Shown: positions 1 through 12,854, numbered from the stretch's first letter. The stretch is 64,000 nt of DNA from Aquilaria yunnanensis (GCA_039654915.1 CM077599.1:68850001-68914000); one strand, 5' to 3'. A program made the numbers and translations. Notes: generated by a model from the sequence alone, not told the origin.

Positions 1-1735
1 ACATGGAGGGTGGCTACTGCTCGTCTACTTGATTTCAACTGAATCCTCTATGATCTGCTGGTACCGTACCTGTTCTTTAACTTCATCTGAAATGTCAAGG
101 TTTTCAAAGGGAATTCCACTCAAAGCTTGTTCCAACTGTGCAGTGACTTCATGAAATTTATGTATAATCTGATCCCTCTCCAGAACCTGATGAGCACACA
201 AAAAAGGGTACTTACCTCATCTTTGAAATTCTATAAATAGGAAGTCCAAAAAGGATGTTGACCAAACCAACCATGACAAGCTGCATCAATTGATCATAAC
301 AGGTTCTAGCTAAATGATTCAAATAACATTAAATGAGACCCAATAACAAGTCAGCTGCAAAACATGAAACAAAACTGAATAAAATTTCATTTCATGAGAA
401 ACAAGTCTTGAACTGCTCGCAGTACTTTTGATACTCAACCCAGGTTATGGTGTTAACTTCAAACTGATGAAGGGGGAAATAAACAATATCATGCAAGAAC
501 ACAACCACTCCTTGCATTGGTACAAATTCTGAGATGTCAAGGTGAACTTTGAAGCAACATCTCCAATTAAAAATTCATTTGCACCAATAAATCTAGATGG
601 AACCGCCATGAATGATAACTGTCAGAAAATCCATTGTAGAGAAACCCAAATATTTGAACCAGAAAGGCCACGACTCTTCTCCATGTAGAATAAATTGGAG
701 AAGTTCTAAAAACTTTCTCACCTTTTTCATGGTTTGAAAAGTACCCATCGAAGCCCTTTTAAGTTCTATCTTATGATGGGAAATGGGAATCAAGGCATTA
801 AAACCAAAAAGCATAACAAGAGAGCAAGATCAACACGTAGTCTCCTGGAATAATGAGACAACGGCAGAACAAGTGCAGACAAAAGCATACGAAGAGCGTA
901 AGAAAATAGCGTTTCTAGCTTGATTTAGGAACACATATAAAACCCAAGAACTATATTACTATAAACCAACTTATCCCTAGATTAAGCTAGATTCTATTTT
1001 AACCTGGTCTTTGAGCCGTTTGTAATTGAAACACTTTAGTAAACGCTAGACAATAAATTGGCAGAAAATACGACAGATTTGATGATTTCTAGGCGCTAAT
1101 AAATCTTCACTTTTCGGAGACGCACTTTTGAAGTTGCAGGATTCCTTAGATGATCAGCTGACTAAAGTTTAGCGAGCAAATCAGTTGCCTGAATCGCTAA
1201 AATTTTTCAATGTCCTAAACTTAAAATTAACATGCTAGTTTTTTTTTTTTTTTTTCGTGGCTAGATCAGAATTTATCAATTTAGTTGAATACTGCTTTGC
1301 ACAGGAATATTCAAATCCCGGAAAACGAAAGACATGGGTGAAATGGCTGAAAAATCCAGCTCTTTCCTTCGTATTCTTCCAGCAACCAAACAGATCCAAA
1401 ACAGAAGAAGAGAATCCAAATCACGACCCAATCAGGAAGACCGAGAAACGGAAATACTCACACACCAGGTAAATCTTGCTGCCTTCGCTGCCGAATCTGA
1501 GCATCTCCTTGGCCGAAATCAAAGCCTCCTTCAAGCTAATCAAACTTCCGGCAATCTCTTCCGATACCGGCTCTTTGCTCTCCCGAATCTCCTCGAACAT
1601 TGGCGTCAAGAGCTTCAACCTCCTCGAAAGGTTGCAGTATTGCTTCTTCACCGAGCTCCTGTAGTCATGAATCGAAGCAATCTCGTTCACCAAATCGATC
1701 AAGCTCTGAACTAGAGCTGCTTTCTCTTCATCCAT
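1..1735 (-). CDS. PUB13: PUB13-like U-box E3 ubiquitin ligase, 5' part (exons 1-2; continues beyond window)
   Basis: Exon 1 is 1466..1735 (ATG at 1733-1735, 90 codons) and exon 2 is 70..186 (39 codons). Joined in phase 0 they read through the UND (U-box N-terminal) domain of the PUB13 class. Visible markers are [12 protein letters not shown] near residue 11, [20 protein letters not shown] near residue 29, GSKIYL at the end of exon 1, and LERDQ and DISDEVKEQ in exon 2. The splice sites are a GT donor after 1466, an AG acceptor before 186 and a GT donor after 70. The U-box and ARM repeats of this family (about 660 residues in Arabidopsis) lie outside the window. Family knowledge: Arabidopsis PUB13 is a cytosolic E3 that ubiquitinates immune receptors such as FLS2. 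Function here is inferred from the N-terminus only. No stop or frameshift is seen in the two exons, so the gene may be intact. The family assignment is strong; the exact PUB number is less sure. Confidence 0.85.
187..1465 (-). other. Intron 1 of the PUB13-like gene
   Basis: About 1.28 kb between the exon 1 donor and the exon 2 acceptor. It is AT-rich and contains a T-run at 1240-1255. The short open frames in it match nothing I recognise and look like chance. No transposon end was seen inside it. Confidence 0.7.
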
Positions 1736-2119
1736 TGACGATTAATGTCCAAAACTCAGATTCGAGATCTCGCGGACACGCAACAGTTTCGGCTCCCGAA
1801 ACCGGCTTATGAACCCTGAGGCTTTGCTCTAATGGTGGCCTGTACTTAATACTGACCTTTTGGGTTGTCAATAAAGGAAGAATAGCTGGAGATGGAGATG
1901 GACTCGGTTTGCCTCCATTAGAGAAGACTTCTTGAGAGAGAGACGTCGAGAAAATACTTGAGAGAGAGAGAAAGAGAGCGCGTGGTGAGAGCGTCTTGGC
2001 GGCGCGTAGCTCGGCTGGCTGAGCCGATGTAGTTGGGTAGAAAAGCAAGGAAAATTTATCGGTTATTGGCTGGGCTCGGCTAAGGGTAGATTGAAGTGGT
2101 TCTTGCTTTACCAGAAAAA
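1736..2119 (-). promoter_or_regulatory. 5' leader / proximal upstream region of the PUB13-like gene with CT-repeat
   Basis: This stretch is upstream of the PUB13-like ATG and ends where the Helitron begins. It has a GA-rich tract (CT on the gene strand) at about 1932..1979, a composition common in plant 5' leaders. The minus frame stays open for much of it, but its translation resembles nothing and lacks a better start than the family-consistent ATG. No clear TATA box was found. Confidence 0.45.
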
Positions 2120-2149
2120 CTAGTTTCATAACCCGTCTAACGGACGGGT
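2120..2149 (-). repeat. Helitron 3' terminus: CTAG end and terminator hairpin
   Basis: Stem 2131..2137 pairs perfectly with 2143..2149 (ACCCGTC/GACGGGT) around a 5-nt loop. On the element strand the hairpin is followed by TATGAAA and then CTAG at 2120..2123, matching the CTRR rule for Helitron 3' ends. This hairpin is thought to signal the end of rolling-circle transfer. Confidence 0.85.
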
Positions 2150-2607
2150 AAATAGGTCATACAAAAATATTTCTAAAATGAAACCAAATTCTCTGATGTG
2201 TTACAAGTAAAACCATGTGCATTCAATCATGATATATAAACAAACAATTATATAATGGAAGGATCTTCTATTATTGGAAATTGTGCGGCAATGTCAAAGT
2301 TCTCAACTAATTTGATCCTGTGAACAAAGAAATTAATAAGTAGATGTGGGAGACTGTAAAGGCATATGTAAATATTGATGAAAGTATAAGTGCATGAAAA
2401 TAGGAAAATGTATAAATAGAAAGGGGAAAAGGAGTACCATTCATGGGCTGCAATCAAAGTGTACACGAATGCATCAGGCTTTATGTGAGCATGAGATCTG
2501 GAAGGGGTATTCCTAAGGTCCAACCTATGGAGATTTAAAGTTAATAAGAAACGTTATTGTGGAATGTAAGCTGCGAAAAGAAATAAAATGAAATGTGAGT
2601 GTAGGGA
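2150..2607 (-). other. Non-coding 3' segment of the Helitron
   Basis: Lies between the RPA stop codon and the terminal hairpin. A minus open frame at 2248..2523 has no recognisable similarity. Probably the RPA 3' untranslated region and element end. Confidence 0.5.
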
Positions 2608-4943
2608 TTACAAAGTAGAGGCAATATCAACTTCAGTAGTTGATGATATGTTCACAGAAGATGTGTGAGCCCTTTCATCAGCAGAATAATTGATGGATTC
2701 CTGTGGCAATTGGCTTGGTCGCTGGAACATAAAAAGAAATGTTAACTCAGGTAAGGGACACAAATAAAAGGGTTGTTAGAGAAGTTAAGAAGTTAGAAAA
2801 CCATACAAGATGGTCTCTAAGGCGAAATGCGAGCTCCTCCTCCTCATGATTAATCATGTGAAACTTCTTCAGAGTGATAGGGGAAGAAGGATTCTGAAAG
2901 TTAAATGAACTGAGTTCAACCTCCAGAATTAGTTCATGATTCAATGCTTGGCTGAAAACATGTTGAAGTTTTGCAGGCCCATCATTCTACAGAATTAAAA
3001 GGGACATTGAATAAGCCATTGAGTAGGGGTAAATTAAATGGATTGGTGAGGTGTATAATGCAGGCAAAAATGATTAATGAATAAGGTTAATGATATAGAA
3101 GAGAACCGATTGCTCGAGGGCACGAAGAGCCGTAGCGGAAGAAGTAAAGAACTTGGCAGCTACAGAGTCAAGTAGTGTGAGCATTATGCTGCCCGTAGAG
3201 TCAAAAACTCTGACAATAGCCTTATACCTGGAACATAAGTTGGAAGGATAAGAGAATATATTTCGTTAACAAAATATAATACATAGAAACTTAAAGGATA
3301 AAATGAGGAATAATGATAAGTATATACCGTAGAGGTGGTGTCCGGTTTGTAATGTTGCAATGATGGCAGAAATAAGTTAATCCGATCGATTCAACTCATC
3401 TGCAACATTTTTTGCAGGCTAAATACCACCATCCACGTTCAGCAAGTACCTCAGACACAGTGACGCGAACGGAGTAAATATTGTCCTTTGGTAAATAGTT
3501 AGGTGGTGGCGGTAAAGGTCAGGTGAAAGTTATATCAATGATTAAAGGTGATGAAAGTACAATTACTTACGAATAAGGGGCCACGAGTAAGCAAATCATT
3601 AATTTCTGCAATATTTTTCTGCCTTCCATAAATGACCCTATGTTCCTTACGTCATTCAGATGGTGAAGGAACATATTCTCGCACGATGTCATTTCCAGTG
3701 GATGACCTAATGGCAGACATGAAGGTTTGTGAGATGCCACGAACGAAGAGTATATAAGTTTTAATAGGGAAGAGGAAGTAAGTAAGAATAGAACAGAAAG
3801 TGAGAAGGTCATACGATTGGAGGAATTGCTGCACTTCATCGACATTAATATTAATATAAATTTTTGTGCCTGATGTGGAAGCGAGATTGTATTGACCTGG
3901 AAGTTAAGAATAGCAAACGGTATAAAGTTACTGGTTAAGAAGTTAAACTGAGTGAGTATTGGGAATATGTGTAAGCACATACCCTGACACATCCTTACAG
4001 ATGTTGAAGTCACGACAAGAATGTTGTTTGTTGGTGTGTCCTTCAGCGCATTGAAGTCAACCAAATTTGCTTGCTCCCCCCAAAGAGTTATGTCGATGGT
4101 GCAGGCACTAAATAAGAGTGATGGATGTAAGTATAAGTGTATTGGAATTAAAGTAAGATGAATAGTGGGACTGAAGTCGATATAGAATAAGGGTATTCGA
4201 TTACCTCAAACTCTGGAGCTTTATAATTCGCATTGTAGTGATAACACCATCAGATCTGACGGTTTCAGCATTGGAGCCAATGGCAATTAGTTTGCCGACA
4301 ACATCTACAAGTGATAGAAAGTGTATCATAAGTTAAGTTGAAGTAGTCGAACTTAGTTCATGAAATGGTAAGTTTGAGAAGTATTACCGCATAACTGAAC
4401 ATTCAAAGGGTATCATTGGTGAATATCCTCAAAGGGAACAAACTCAAACTTGTAAGAGGCGATGTTGGGAACAGGCTCAGGGATGAAAGTGCATGTTGTC
4501 GATGCATTAAAACGAATGACTAATTCATTAGTAACTGGTCTATACCCTTTATCAGCCCTGAAGATGCTAAAGTTGGAGAAGATGTAGACATTCCCTTCAT
4601 GCAATTGAGACTTGAATTTGGGAGCCATGGAAGATGCAACCATGGCATGAATATGATTATGCTGCAGGGGAAACATATTCAAGTTTAAAATCCAGAACCA
4701 TGGAGGAATGTGAAGTAAGCAAGAAATAGAAAACAACGTAAGGAGGAAAAAAGAAAATATGTTGTATGACAATAAAGAAGGAGCTCGAAAAGATACCTGT
4801 TCATCAAGTAGTGTCATCGCAATGCCATAACATTTCAGTGTTGTAACATTGATAGAATCCTACAGGCGGGTAAGACGCACCTTGATCGTCCATTTATAGC
4901 TGAATGGGCTCAACTGGCTGAGGAAGGTGAAATGTGGCCTCAT
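2608..4943 (-). pseudogene. Helitron RPA70-like single-stranded DNA binding protein, spliced, with in-frame stops
   Basis: Helitron-encoded relative of replication protein A large subunit, probably binding single-stranded DNA during rolling-circle transposition. Exons I can phase are 4797..4943, 4388..4661, 4205..4304, 3983..4107 and 3815..3896. Later exons end at 3571 and 3328, with further coding near 3110..3235, 2806..2990 and 2608..2721. The first OB-fold shows HAMVASS and EGNVYIFSNF; the second shows ITLWGEQA and NLASTSGTKIYI. The C-terminal zinc-binding part shows GWWYLACKKC, then YFCHHC, then RYKAIVRVFDSTGS. In-frame stops lie at 4860..4862 (TAG), 4413..4415 (TGA), 3652..3654 (TGA) and 3396..3398 (TGA). 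The start is the ATG 80 nt after the Rep/helicase stop. Splice joins were chosen because they keep the domain frame; the middle exons are approximate. Confidence 0.8.
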
Positions 4944-5023
4944 TTTTATCTGCAATTGGGAGCATGTAGTAATGATTTCAGAGGACACAGAGAATGATAT
5001 GCAGCATACTACAGTCAATGAAA

Positions 5024-8000
5024 CTAAGGGGAAGATTGGTATAGTCGCTGGAAGACTTCACGGTACACAATATTTCGAGTCAATGGTTTAGTAAGATCTT
5101 CTGTTTGAAGGAGGACACGAAACCCTGAAGGACTGGTAACTCGTGATGCGGCGACATACAATTGGCCATGGCTGAAAACAGGTTGGGGAAGATATAGGCC
5201 TACATGGTTGAAAGTTTGTCCCTGACTTTTGTTTATTGTCATGGCAAAGCAAACCTTCAAAGGGAATTGCCTTCGACAGAACATAATGTGGAGATCAGTG
5301 TCAGAAGGGACCATTTCAACCCGCGGTATAAAAAATCGTCGCCCAGAGTTAAGACCTGTTATAATTTCTGCTTCAATAACTGTCTGAGCCAACCGCGTGA
5401 CAACCATTCGTGTGCCATTGCATAACCCAAGAGATTGGTTCAAGTTCCTCATCAGCATAACCGGAACACCGACCTTCAGTCGTAGTTCATGGTTAGGAAA
5501 ACCAGAAAACTTGAAAGTATTAAAGTACTCAGTTGGGTATAGCAAGGTGTGTGCTTCGAAGTTATCAGATGCTTGGGAGACCTTGTCAGCACTGAGAAAT
5601 GTCTATATATCACCAGGGAGCATACTAATGACACGGTCATTGACAACATCTACAATCTCATTAGTTGATGAAAGAATAGCCCTTTCTTTTAGGTAACTGG
5701 TGTCCCCAAATCTAGCAGTCAATTCCGGGTAAGTCGAGGAGATAATGTCAGCAATCAGATCAGCAGAAGCAGGAATTAAGAAATCATTAGGGATTGCAAT
5801 CCACGATGGTTCCTCCTCATCTTCTGATAACCGACATGACGGAACTGACCCATCCCCAACTTTCATAACCCAATCGTTGAACAGTGAGACTTCAGGTAAT
5901 GTAGAATTTTGTAGCCTCATGTTCTCCGTAAGAGAATATAGTGTACAGTGTTGCCAAAGAGGAGATGATAATATTGATGCTCTAACTATATCTGCTCGAG
6001 TACCACGTGGAATAACTGGCAAGATTTGTCGAAAATCACCCCCGAGGACAACTGTCATACCCCCAAAAACCTTTCTTGTAGCAGTAGGATTGACAACGGA
6101 GAGAATATCACGAAACGTTCGGTCCACAGCTTCAAAGGTATGTCGATGTGCCATTGGAGCTTCATCCCATATTACCAAATTGGTATTGCAAAGAAGCTCT
6201 GCCATTGGAGTAGACCTTTTAATATGGCATACGAATATATCCTCTATTGGGATCGGGATCTTAAACCGGGAATGAGCAGTTGTCCCTCCGGGTAATAACA
6301 GTGACGCAATACCAGAAGAAGCCACTGCAAGTACAATCCGACCATCAGATCAAAGTTTAGAAATAATTGTCCTCCATAGGAAAGTCTTTCCAGTACCACC
6401 ACTTCCATGGACGAAGAAGAACCCACCAGTACGGTGTTGAACTGAGTGCATCAAGGATGTGTAAATATGGTGCTGAGCAGTGTTAAGATTACTAACCAGG
6501 TCTGCATGTTCTAAAGCCAATGTCGTCCTATTATAGTTCAACTCTTCTATGAAGAGTGAGTTTTGTAATATCAGCCTAGGATCAACTTGCGGGAATGGAA
6601 TAGTAGGAAATTCCCTCAAGCTTCTACCGACTCTATTCAATGCCTGTTCAATATCATACAGCGCATAATTCTGCTTCTCTTCATCCGCCATAATCAACTG
6701 CAGGTTGTTTAAAAGCCTCTGTTGACGAAATAATATGTCTTCAGTGAGGGTATCAATGTTGGACCTCCACAAGGCTAGTGGGTCATCAACCTTGCAAAAA
6801 AGCAAGAATATGACAAATAGTTGTCGTAACTGAGGTCCGGATGCCCACTGTGCTGCCTCCCGCAAGCACTGATGCCATTCTCCATCACCGTCAAGAAGAC
6901 CAAGCGCGGAGCATGCTTCCCTGTATGTTGCATAAGGTACTCCATGGACCGTGCAAATCTCCTCATATGACCTGGGTCCCTTAATGACATTTAGGAGCAT
7001 GCGGAGATAGAATCTTTCACCTGCAGTTGGGTGAACAAAGTAAATCCTCCCAATACTACGTCCCTGACGTCGACGAGTCCACTGTTTGATTTGCCTATTC
7101 CACACAAAATGTTCCGAGAATTGAATGTATGTCAATGTGCGAGCAAAATCATCAACAGAGTTACAGTGCATCCAAGCCTGAAACTTTGTCATACTTTCCT
7201 CGTGTGCACGGACGACATCTCGTAGGTCATCATGTTCTTCATATAAAACACTCTGCTCACCCGGTAAATGAAAAGATAACCGCTCTACTGATGGATGATG
7301 CTCATGGATAAAGAAGCCAAAGATTCGCCATATTGCTTCTGATGTAGAGACAAAACGACAGTTCATATATTGTTTGATCTCATCAGTATGAGCAGCATCA
7401 TTTCTGGGCCCATTATGATGCAGAGGACGATCTGCTTCTATAATAACTGTGGACATGTCTGTGCCCTTGTTAACATATTTGCAAAGGTACTTAACACACA
7501 TGTCCAAGTTAGTGAGCTCTACATAGACATGACAATCATTTTTCACACAGAGGTCACGATTATGTGGGATGACCCAGCGGTTATCCAATGGTATACCATG
7601 GATAATAGCATATCGACCATCATTCCTCCGACGGTAAAGGAGAAAACCATCATCATTAATTATTGTCTCATTTTGGAATGAGAGCGGATAATGCTTGCTA
7701 CATCTATTATTTACCATGCACGGACATCGTGGATTTGCTGCCCCACAAGGGCCATGGAGCATATGACTCACAACTGCTTTATATCCAATAGGGTCATTTT
7801 CCTTGTCAGGAAGTTCAGCAGAGATGAGACGATTAATTTTCTGAGGAGTATTAATCTTATCCTCATGATGAAGGAAGAGCACGATGTGCGCATGAGGGAG
7901 ACCTCTTTTTTGGAACTCAACAGTGCAAAGATCTGTAAGGTAGTGAGTTATTAATAAGGGGAATTATTGAAAGATAGAAGAATGTTTTTCATTTAATAAA

Positions 8001-10073
8001 GAACTAATGAATTGTACCTGCGACAACACGGCCAAAGTGTTTGTGTTTAGTTAAATCGTCTCTAAAGTTCTGAAGCTTCATCATGAATACACGATCGACG
8101 ATATCGGGTCTATCTTCAGCAGGCTGGCCGGGGATCAATTCAAGGAAGTGTCTAATTTCTGGCCATTTGGGGTTACAAGTAAAAGTGATGAATAGGTCAG
8201 GATACCCCATAACTCTACAAATGGCCATTGAATCTTGATAGCTCTGCATCATATATCTAGGCCCTCCAACAAAGGAAGATGGGAGAATTTTTCTTCTACC
8301 GTATAAGGAGCCATCTATGTTACCTCTATTAACCGCATCCTGTAGACCACATAAAATTTCGGCGTGAAACCGATCTTTGTTCCGTCTGAGCCACGAAAAT
8401 CGAGATTTAAGGACAACACAGTAAGCATCAACAACGTATTCGTGAAACAGTCGACCTCCTAGAAGGATGAGTGAATGGACATTACGACGCTGTTGGAGTT
8501 GATATGCATAGAACTCTCTAGGTGTAATTGTTCCTATGGGAATCAGTTGTCCGTCCTCGGTATAGTTGCTTATTTCCAAATGATAATGATATTCTCCATA
8601 CACAAGGAATAACGGGAAATGCAACGCACAACGCTTCGGATGGAAAAAATCAATAGTACGCGGCTCAGAATTCCATGGGTAAACCAATATGTCACGATAG
8701 TTGCCACCCTTCTCATCAATACCATCAAATAGTCCAGCGACCTCGTTCGAAACAGGCAAATCATAGCGTCTATCCCTTCGTCTAGAACTGAACAGTCGAA
8801 TGCGGACAGGAGGCAACGTACTATCATTTAACCGATCTCTTGCCATCCTGAAGAATCTAACCAATTCATTATGTTCATTAAACACCTGAATTAGACCATC
8901 TATGATCATTCTATCATACTCAGTATACATCCCATCACCAAAGCTCATAATCCTATTGTATGTCTCATGATCTGTGTCATACATGTAAAGCTGGGCAAAC
9001 CGCGGACGATCTCCACTGTTAGGGAATAGAGATCCAATTCGATGATAATTCATTCCACAAGAGCGAAACACCGGTGGACCCTGACCATCATGTGTACTTG
9101 AATCGACATATACCCCAGTGGAGGTGAATGAAAATCTTGAATTAATTTCTCGTATATGCCGCCGAAAGTAGCGTGATAGTTGATCTCCATTATAGTCAAA
9201 TAACTGACGTATAAAGTCCGGGGGTGGTGGTGAGTGAGGAAGCGAAACTTTCCCTTTCCTACAGCATAAAGAGAATTCCGGATTCGATGTACGATGGTAC
9301 CTGTTGCTCCTTTCTTGGTACCACATAATAGCCCCACAGTGAGGACAGACACATGTAGGAGGACCGATGTCTTCATACTCAAAGCATGTACCTAAATTAC
9401 AAAGTAATATCATGGAACAGGTTTGAAGGAGGTGGAAGTAATTGTAGTGGCATAAGTAAGAGAGCATACGGTGATGATCATCCCTGCGAGAATCCTGATC
9501 ACCATGTAGCGGTGCAACCACATTGACATCGACAGTTGTGTCTATTCAATAATAATGTCAGAATAGATCATATAATTTTATGATTACTGATGGAGTAAAT
9601 GATATTGACGAATAGGTAGTAAGGATGAGCGAACCTGTAACAGGAACTGTATTTTCATTGAACAGACCAATCGGTAAATGTTCAATGGGATGTCTGGACG
9701 TACTATTAATTCTACTCCGCTTCACCACAGTAGAAGAGCTTTCTCCTACCTCAGAAAAGCTATGAATAGGGTGAACCCTAAGTAAATGACGTTGGACAGA
9801 CGGGCTTTGAGGAGGAATATCTAGATTTACAGTCGGATGAGGGTGTGTAGAATGATGGCATGTCGGAATTATATTACTGATATCTGCTAGTGGAGTTTGC
9901 GGTAATGGAATAGCGGAGACAGGTAAAGCAATGGAGATTCTGCTTATAGATGAGTGATCAGCCATAATGGAAGTGTTGCCATTACAGGAAGAAGGATTTC
10001 GAGCTAAAGACCGAGCCACTCGAGTAGCACGTCGCAATTCAGTGCGGCGGGCTCTTCGAACACGTGAATCCAT
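5024..10073 (-). pseudogene. Helitron Rep/helicase (RepHel) with two in-frame stop codons
   Basis: The Helitron transposase: an N-terminal HUH replication initiator fused to a PIF1-type SF1 helicase. Four exons fit in one frame: 9635..10073, 9470..9541, 8018..9391 and 5024..7932, giving about 1,597 codons before the stop, with introns of 93, 78 and 85 nt. Landmarks in order: CVCPHCGAIMWY zinc-like site, FITFTCNPKW, the HUH motif GLPHAHI just after the 85-nt intron, KYLCKYVNKG with both Rep tyrosines, Walker A GSGGTGKT, Walker B LVIWDEAPM, GGDFRQILPV, TINKSQGQT and YVAASRV. Two stops interrupt it: TGA at 6350..6352, shortly after Walker A, and TAG at 5603..5605. The frame continues unchanged beyond both, so no frameshift is needed. 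Starts at 9521, 7882 and 6325 would be GTG codons inside exons and are not real starts. The family call is very secure; loss of function is inferred from the stops. Confidence 0.92.
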
Positions 10074-10523
10074 TTCCTTTAAAATATAAGGAAATGTAAA
10101 TGTGCACAGAGTAGCAATAACATAAGTAAATAACTTAATTAGTTGTTATAATATGTGATCTACATGTGAATAGAGGAGAAAACAGAGGAAATTAAAACTG
10201 TTGAAGATAGTAAATGAAATAAACTAACAACGAATGATAATCATGAACATAACATATAAGCATCATATTGCAGAGAAGACAATGTCAAGCACAGAAGTAA
10301 ATATAAAGCAAAGTAAACACCAGATAGGATGTTATCAAGATGTCTATAGGGGCATAAGTTAAATGGTAATTACAATAACACTACAAACTAAAATGTCTAA
10401 TTCTATTCTACCCGAAGGACCATAAGAACTAAAAACAGTAACTGCTCCAATACACATTTGAAATGCGTATGAAAATTATTAGGAGTCATTCCAACGTGAG
10501 GAAGGAAAATGCAATATGTCACT
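10074..10523. other. Spacer between Rep/helicase and F-box-like gene in the Helitron
   Basis: No open frame or motif of note. It lies upstream of the Rep/helicase ATG on the element strand, so it may hold that gene's promoter; no clear TATA box stood out. Confidence 0.4.
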
Positions 10524-11228
10524 TTAGTAAAAGCGAACAGCCATAAGAACCAAGCACCGAAATTCTTCATCGACTAAACATTCCTCGCATATCCTGGGGT
10601 CATCAATCTCCTAAAGCGAAGGAGCCCATCGATCAACGGGGGGAGCTTCAATGATTTTATGTATGCATGATCCACAACAACGGTGACTTAGGTCAGGATT
10701 ACCATGTTCAAATGACACAGTGAACGGTCCTAGCCACCAGTGAACAATAGTTCCAATGATATCATTAGCTTCAGCCCTTAGCTTTTGAATGACCAGTCCC
10801 CAAGAGTAACCCTCTTTTAATTTCAAAGCACGAATATAGGATATGGTATGGAGAAAGAAGGGAGGGCCACGGTTGGCAGACAAAATGGCATAGAGGTATT
10901 TTGCAACTGGGATGCCACGTCTGGATGCATAATGGATAGAGTCCAAACCTTCAGTAAAGTTTCCATACTTGAAATATTGAATTAAACCATTAACAAAGAC
11001 AGCAACAGGATGGCCAAAGTTGCAGAAAGCAAAGAATGTGGGAGAAGTGCGATTTGTGTACCATCCCCAAATCACTGATCTGACATCAAAGGTAAAGAAA
11101 ATCACTGGGGAACTAAACGCCATGGCAAATGAAGAATGGACAGATGCAAGGTCCCCAGAATTACAAGGAACCGAAAGGATGGCTTTTGACAGGATAAGCG
11201 CAAGAATGTCAAAAGGCAAGTATTCCAT
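10524..11228 (-). pseudogene. F-box protein of the At2g35280-like family, one in-frame stop, carried in the Helitron
   Basis: Reads as 234 codons from the ATG at 11226-11228 to a stop at 10524..10526, interrupted by TAG at 10611..10613. The N-terminus EYLPFDILALILSKA resembles an F-box helix 1 followed by a short serine-rich linker. The middle contains GLIQYFKYGNFTEGLDSIHYA and GIPVAKYLYAIL, like the Sel1-type repeat region of plant At2g35280-like F-box proteins. The C-terminus has CCGSC and, past the stop, CEECLVDEEFRC, matching the family's cysteine-rich tail. F-box proteins link substrates to SCF ubiquitin ligases. It is on the same strand as Rep/helicase and upstream of it. It may be a captured host gene or a regular part of this Helitron lineage. 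The upstream extension to 11309 lacks family features, so I start at the LPFD methionine. Confidence 0.65.
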
Positions 11229-11379
11229 GGTAAGTGTAATTGGCTGCATAGGAAAAGATAGATAGTATATAAATGAAGGCAATGTAGGTAGTACAAAAGA
11301 GGTGAACAAAAATGATTACAAAGGCAGATGACAGTTAATAAAAAGGTAAATAACAGCAGTTGTCACTAAACATAGGAAA

Positions 11380-12700
11380 AATTATGTAGATGTTTAAGAA
11401 ATTTAGTATTCACGTAAATTTTGATTAAAATATTAATATTAATACTTTAATAGTATATTATATTCGTATTGACCTATTTTATGAAGTTGTTTAAAAAATA
11501 TTAATATTAATATTTGAATATCAAGTACTTTTAAATAATTACCATCTTCTTAAAAAACCGAAAACAAATATAAATAGACTTTGACTGAGGAAAGGTGTAC
11601 ACAAAATAGTAAAGAAATTAAGATAAAATTTTGGGTGAATTGAAAATAAGTTTAAGTATTATTTTCATAGTTTTCTATCTCCATATTTTCCTATTTTCGG
11701 AGCTTGTTTAAAATATTAATATTTTAACACTTAATGGAGAACATAAAATTAAGGAAACCTAAAAAATAAATTAAAGCAAAAAATCCCCATTTTCTTATTT
11801 TGAAAGTTTTCTTAGAGTATTAATATTTTCATATTAAATATTTGCATGTAATTTGCGTTATATTCATATTGACGTATTGCAAGAGATTTTTTTTAAATGA
11901 TCTAGATGTTTAAGAAATTAAATATTCAGGTAAATTTTGATTAAAATATTAATATTAATACTTTAATAGTATATTATGTTCGTATTGACCTAATTTATGA
12001 GTTTGTTTAAAAAATATTAATATTAATATTTTAATATCAAGTATTTTTAAATAACAACCATCATTTTAATAAACGGAAAACAAATATAAATAAAGTATCA
12101 TTTTTGTAGTTTTCTATCTCCCTATTTTCCTATTCTCAGAGTTTGTTTAAAATATTAATATTTTACCAGTGAAAGGATAACATAAAATTAAGGAAACTTA
12201 AAGAACAAATTAAAACACAAATTCCCTATTTTCTTATTTTGAAAGTTTGTTTAGAGTTTGAAAGTTTGTTTAGAGGAACATATTATTTTAATATTAAATA
12301 TTTTTAAATAATTTTCATTATATTCATATTGACCTATTATCACAGTTTTTAAAAAAAATATTAATATTAATATTTTAATATCAAGTATTTTTAAATTATT
12401 ACCATCTTCTTGAGAAACCGAAAACAAATATAAATAAACTTTGACATAGGAAAGGTGTACATGAAATAGTAAAGAAATTAAGATAAAATTTTGGGTGAAT
12501 TCAAAATAAGTTCAAGTATTATTTTCGTAGTTTTCTATCTCCATATTTTCCTATTTTTAGCGTTTGTTTAAAATATTAATATTTTAACACTTAACGGAGA
12601 ACATTAAATTAAGGAAACCTAAAAAATAAATTAAAACATAAATTTTAATATTAAATATTTGTAAATAATTTGAAGTAAGTTGTAATGGGAAAATATGTAT
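11380..12700. repeat. AT-rich tandem repeat array, unit about 500 bp, 2.5-3 copies
   Basis: A block beginning near 11385 (TAGATGTTTAAGAAAT) restarts near 11903 and again, partially, near 12340. Shared landmarks are TTAATATTAATA runs, ACCGAAAACAAATATAAATA, TAGTTTTCTATCTCC and TTAAGGAAAC. The second copy is shorter because of an internal deletion. A small 18-19-bp tandem duplication sits at about 12238..12276. Subterminal satellite-like repeats are common in plant Helitrons. Confidence 0.75.
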
Positions 12701-12854
12701 GTTTTAATATTAAGGATGTGATTATAGCAAAAATATTAAGTATTTAATTATAATAAATTAAATATATGTTCTTAAAAAATGGGAAACTAATAACCATATA
12801 TTTTATTAACAGAAAAATTACAAATAAATTTGCAGGTGAAATTATAAATTTAGG

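Noticed and set aside
1334..1812. Plus-strand open frames over the start of the PUB13-like gene
   Set aside because: They are on the opposite strand of a clearly conserved exon and show no protein family features.
1728..2129. Minus-strand open frame extending upstream of the PUB13-like ATG
   Set aside because: It is in another frame from exon 1, covers the CT-repeat leader and crosses the Helitron end.
5745..6275. 176-codon plus-strand frame within the Helitron helicase
   Set aside because: Antisense to the Walker B region; the minus-strand reading has strong family motifs.
11380..12700. CRISPR-like or centromeric satellite array
   Set aside because: Only about three long AT-rich units without regular spacers, in a plant Helitron; not a CRISPR and too short for a centromere.
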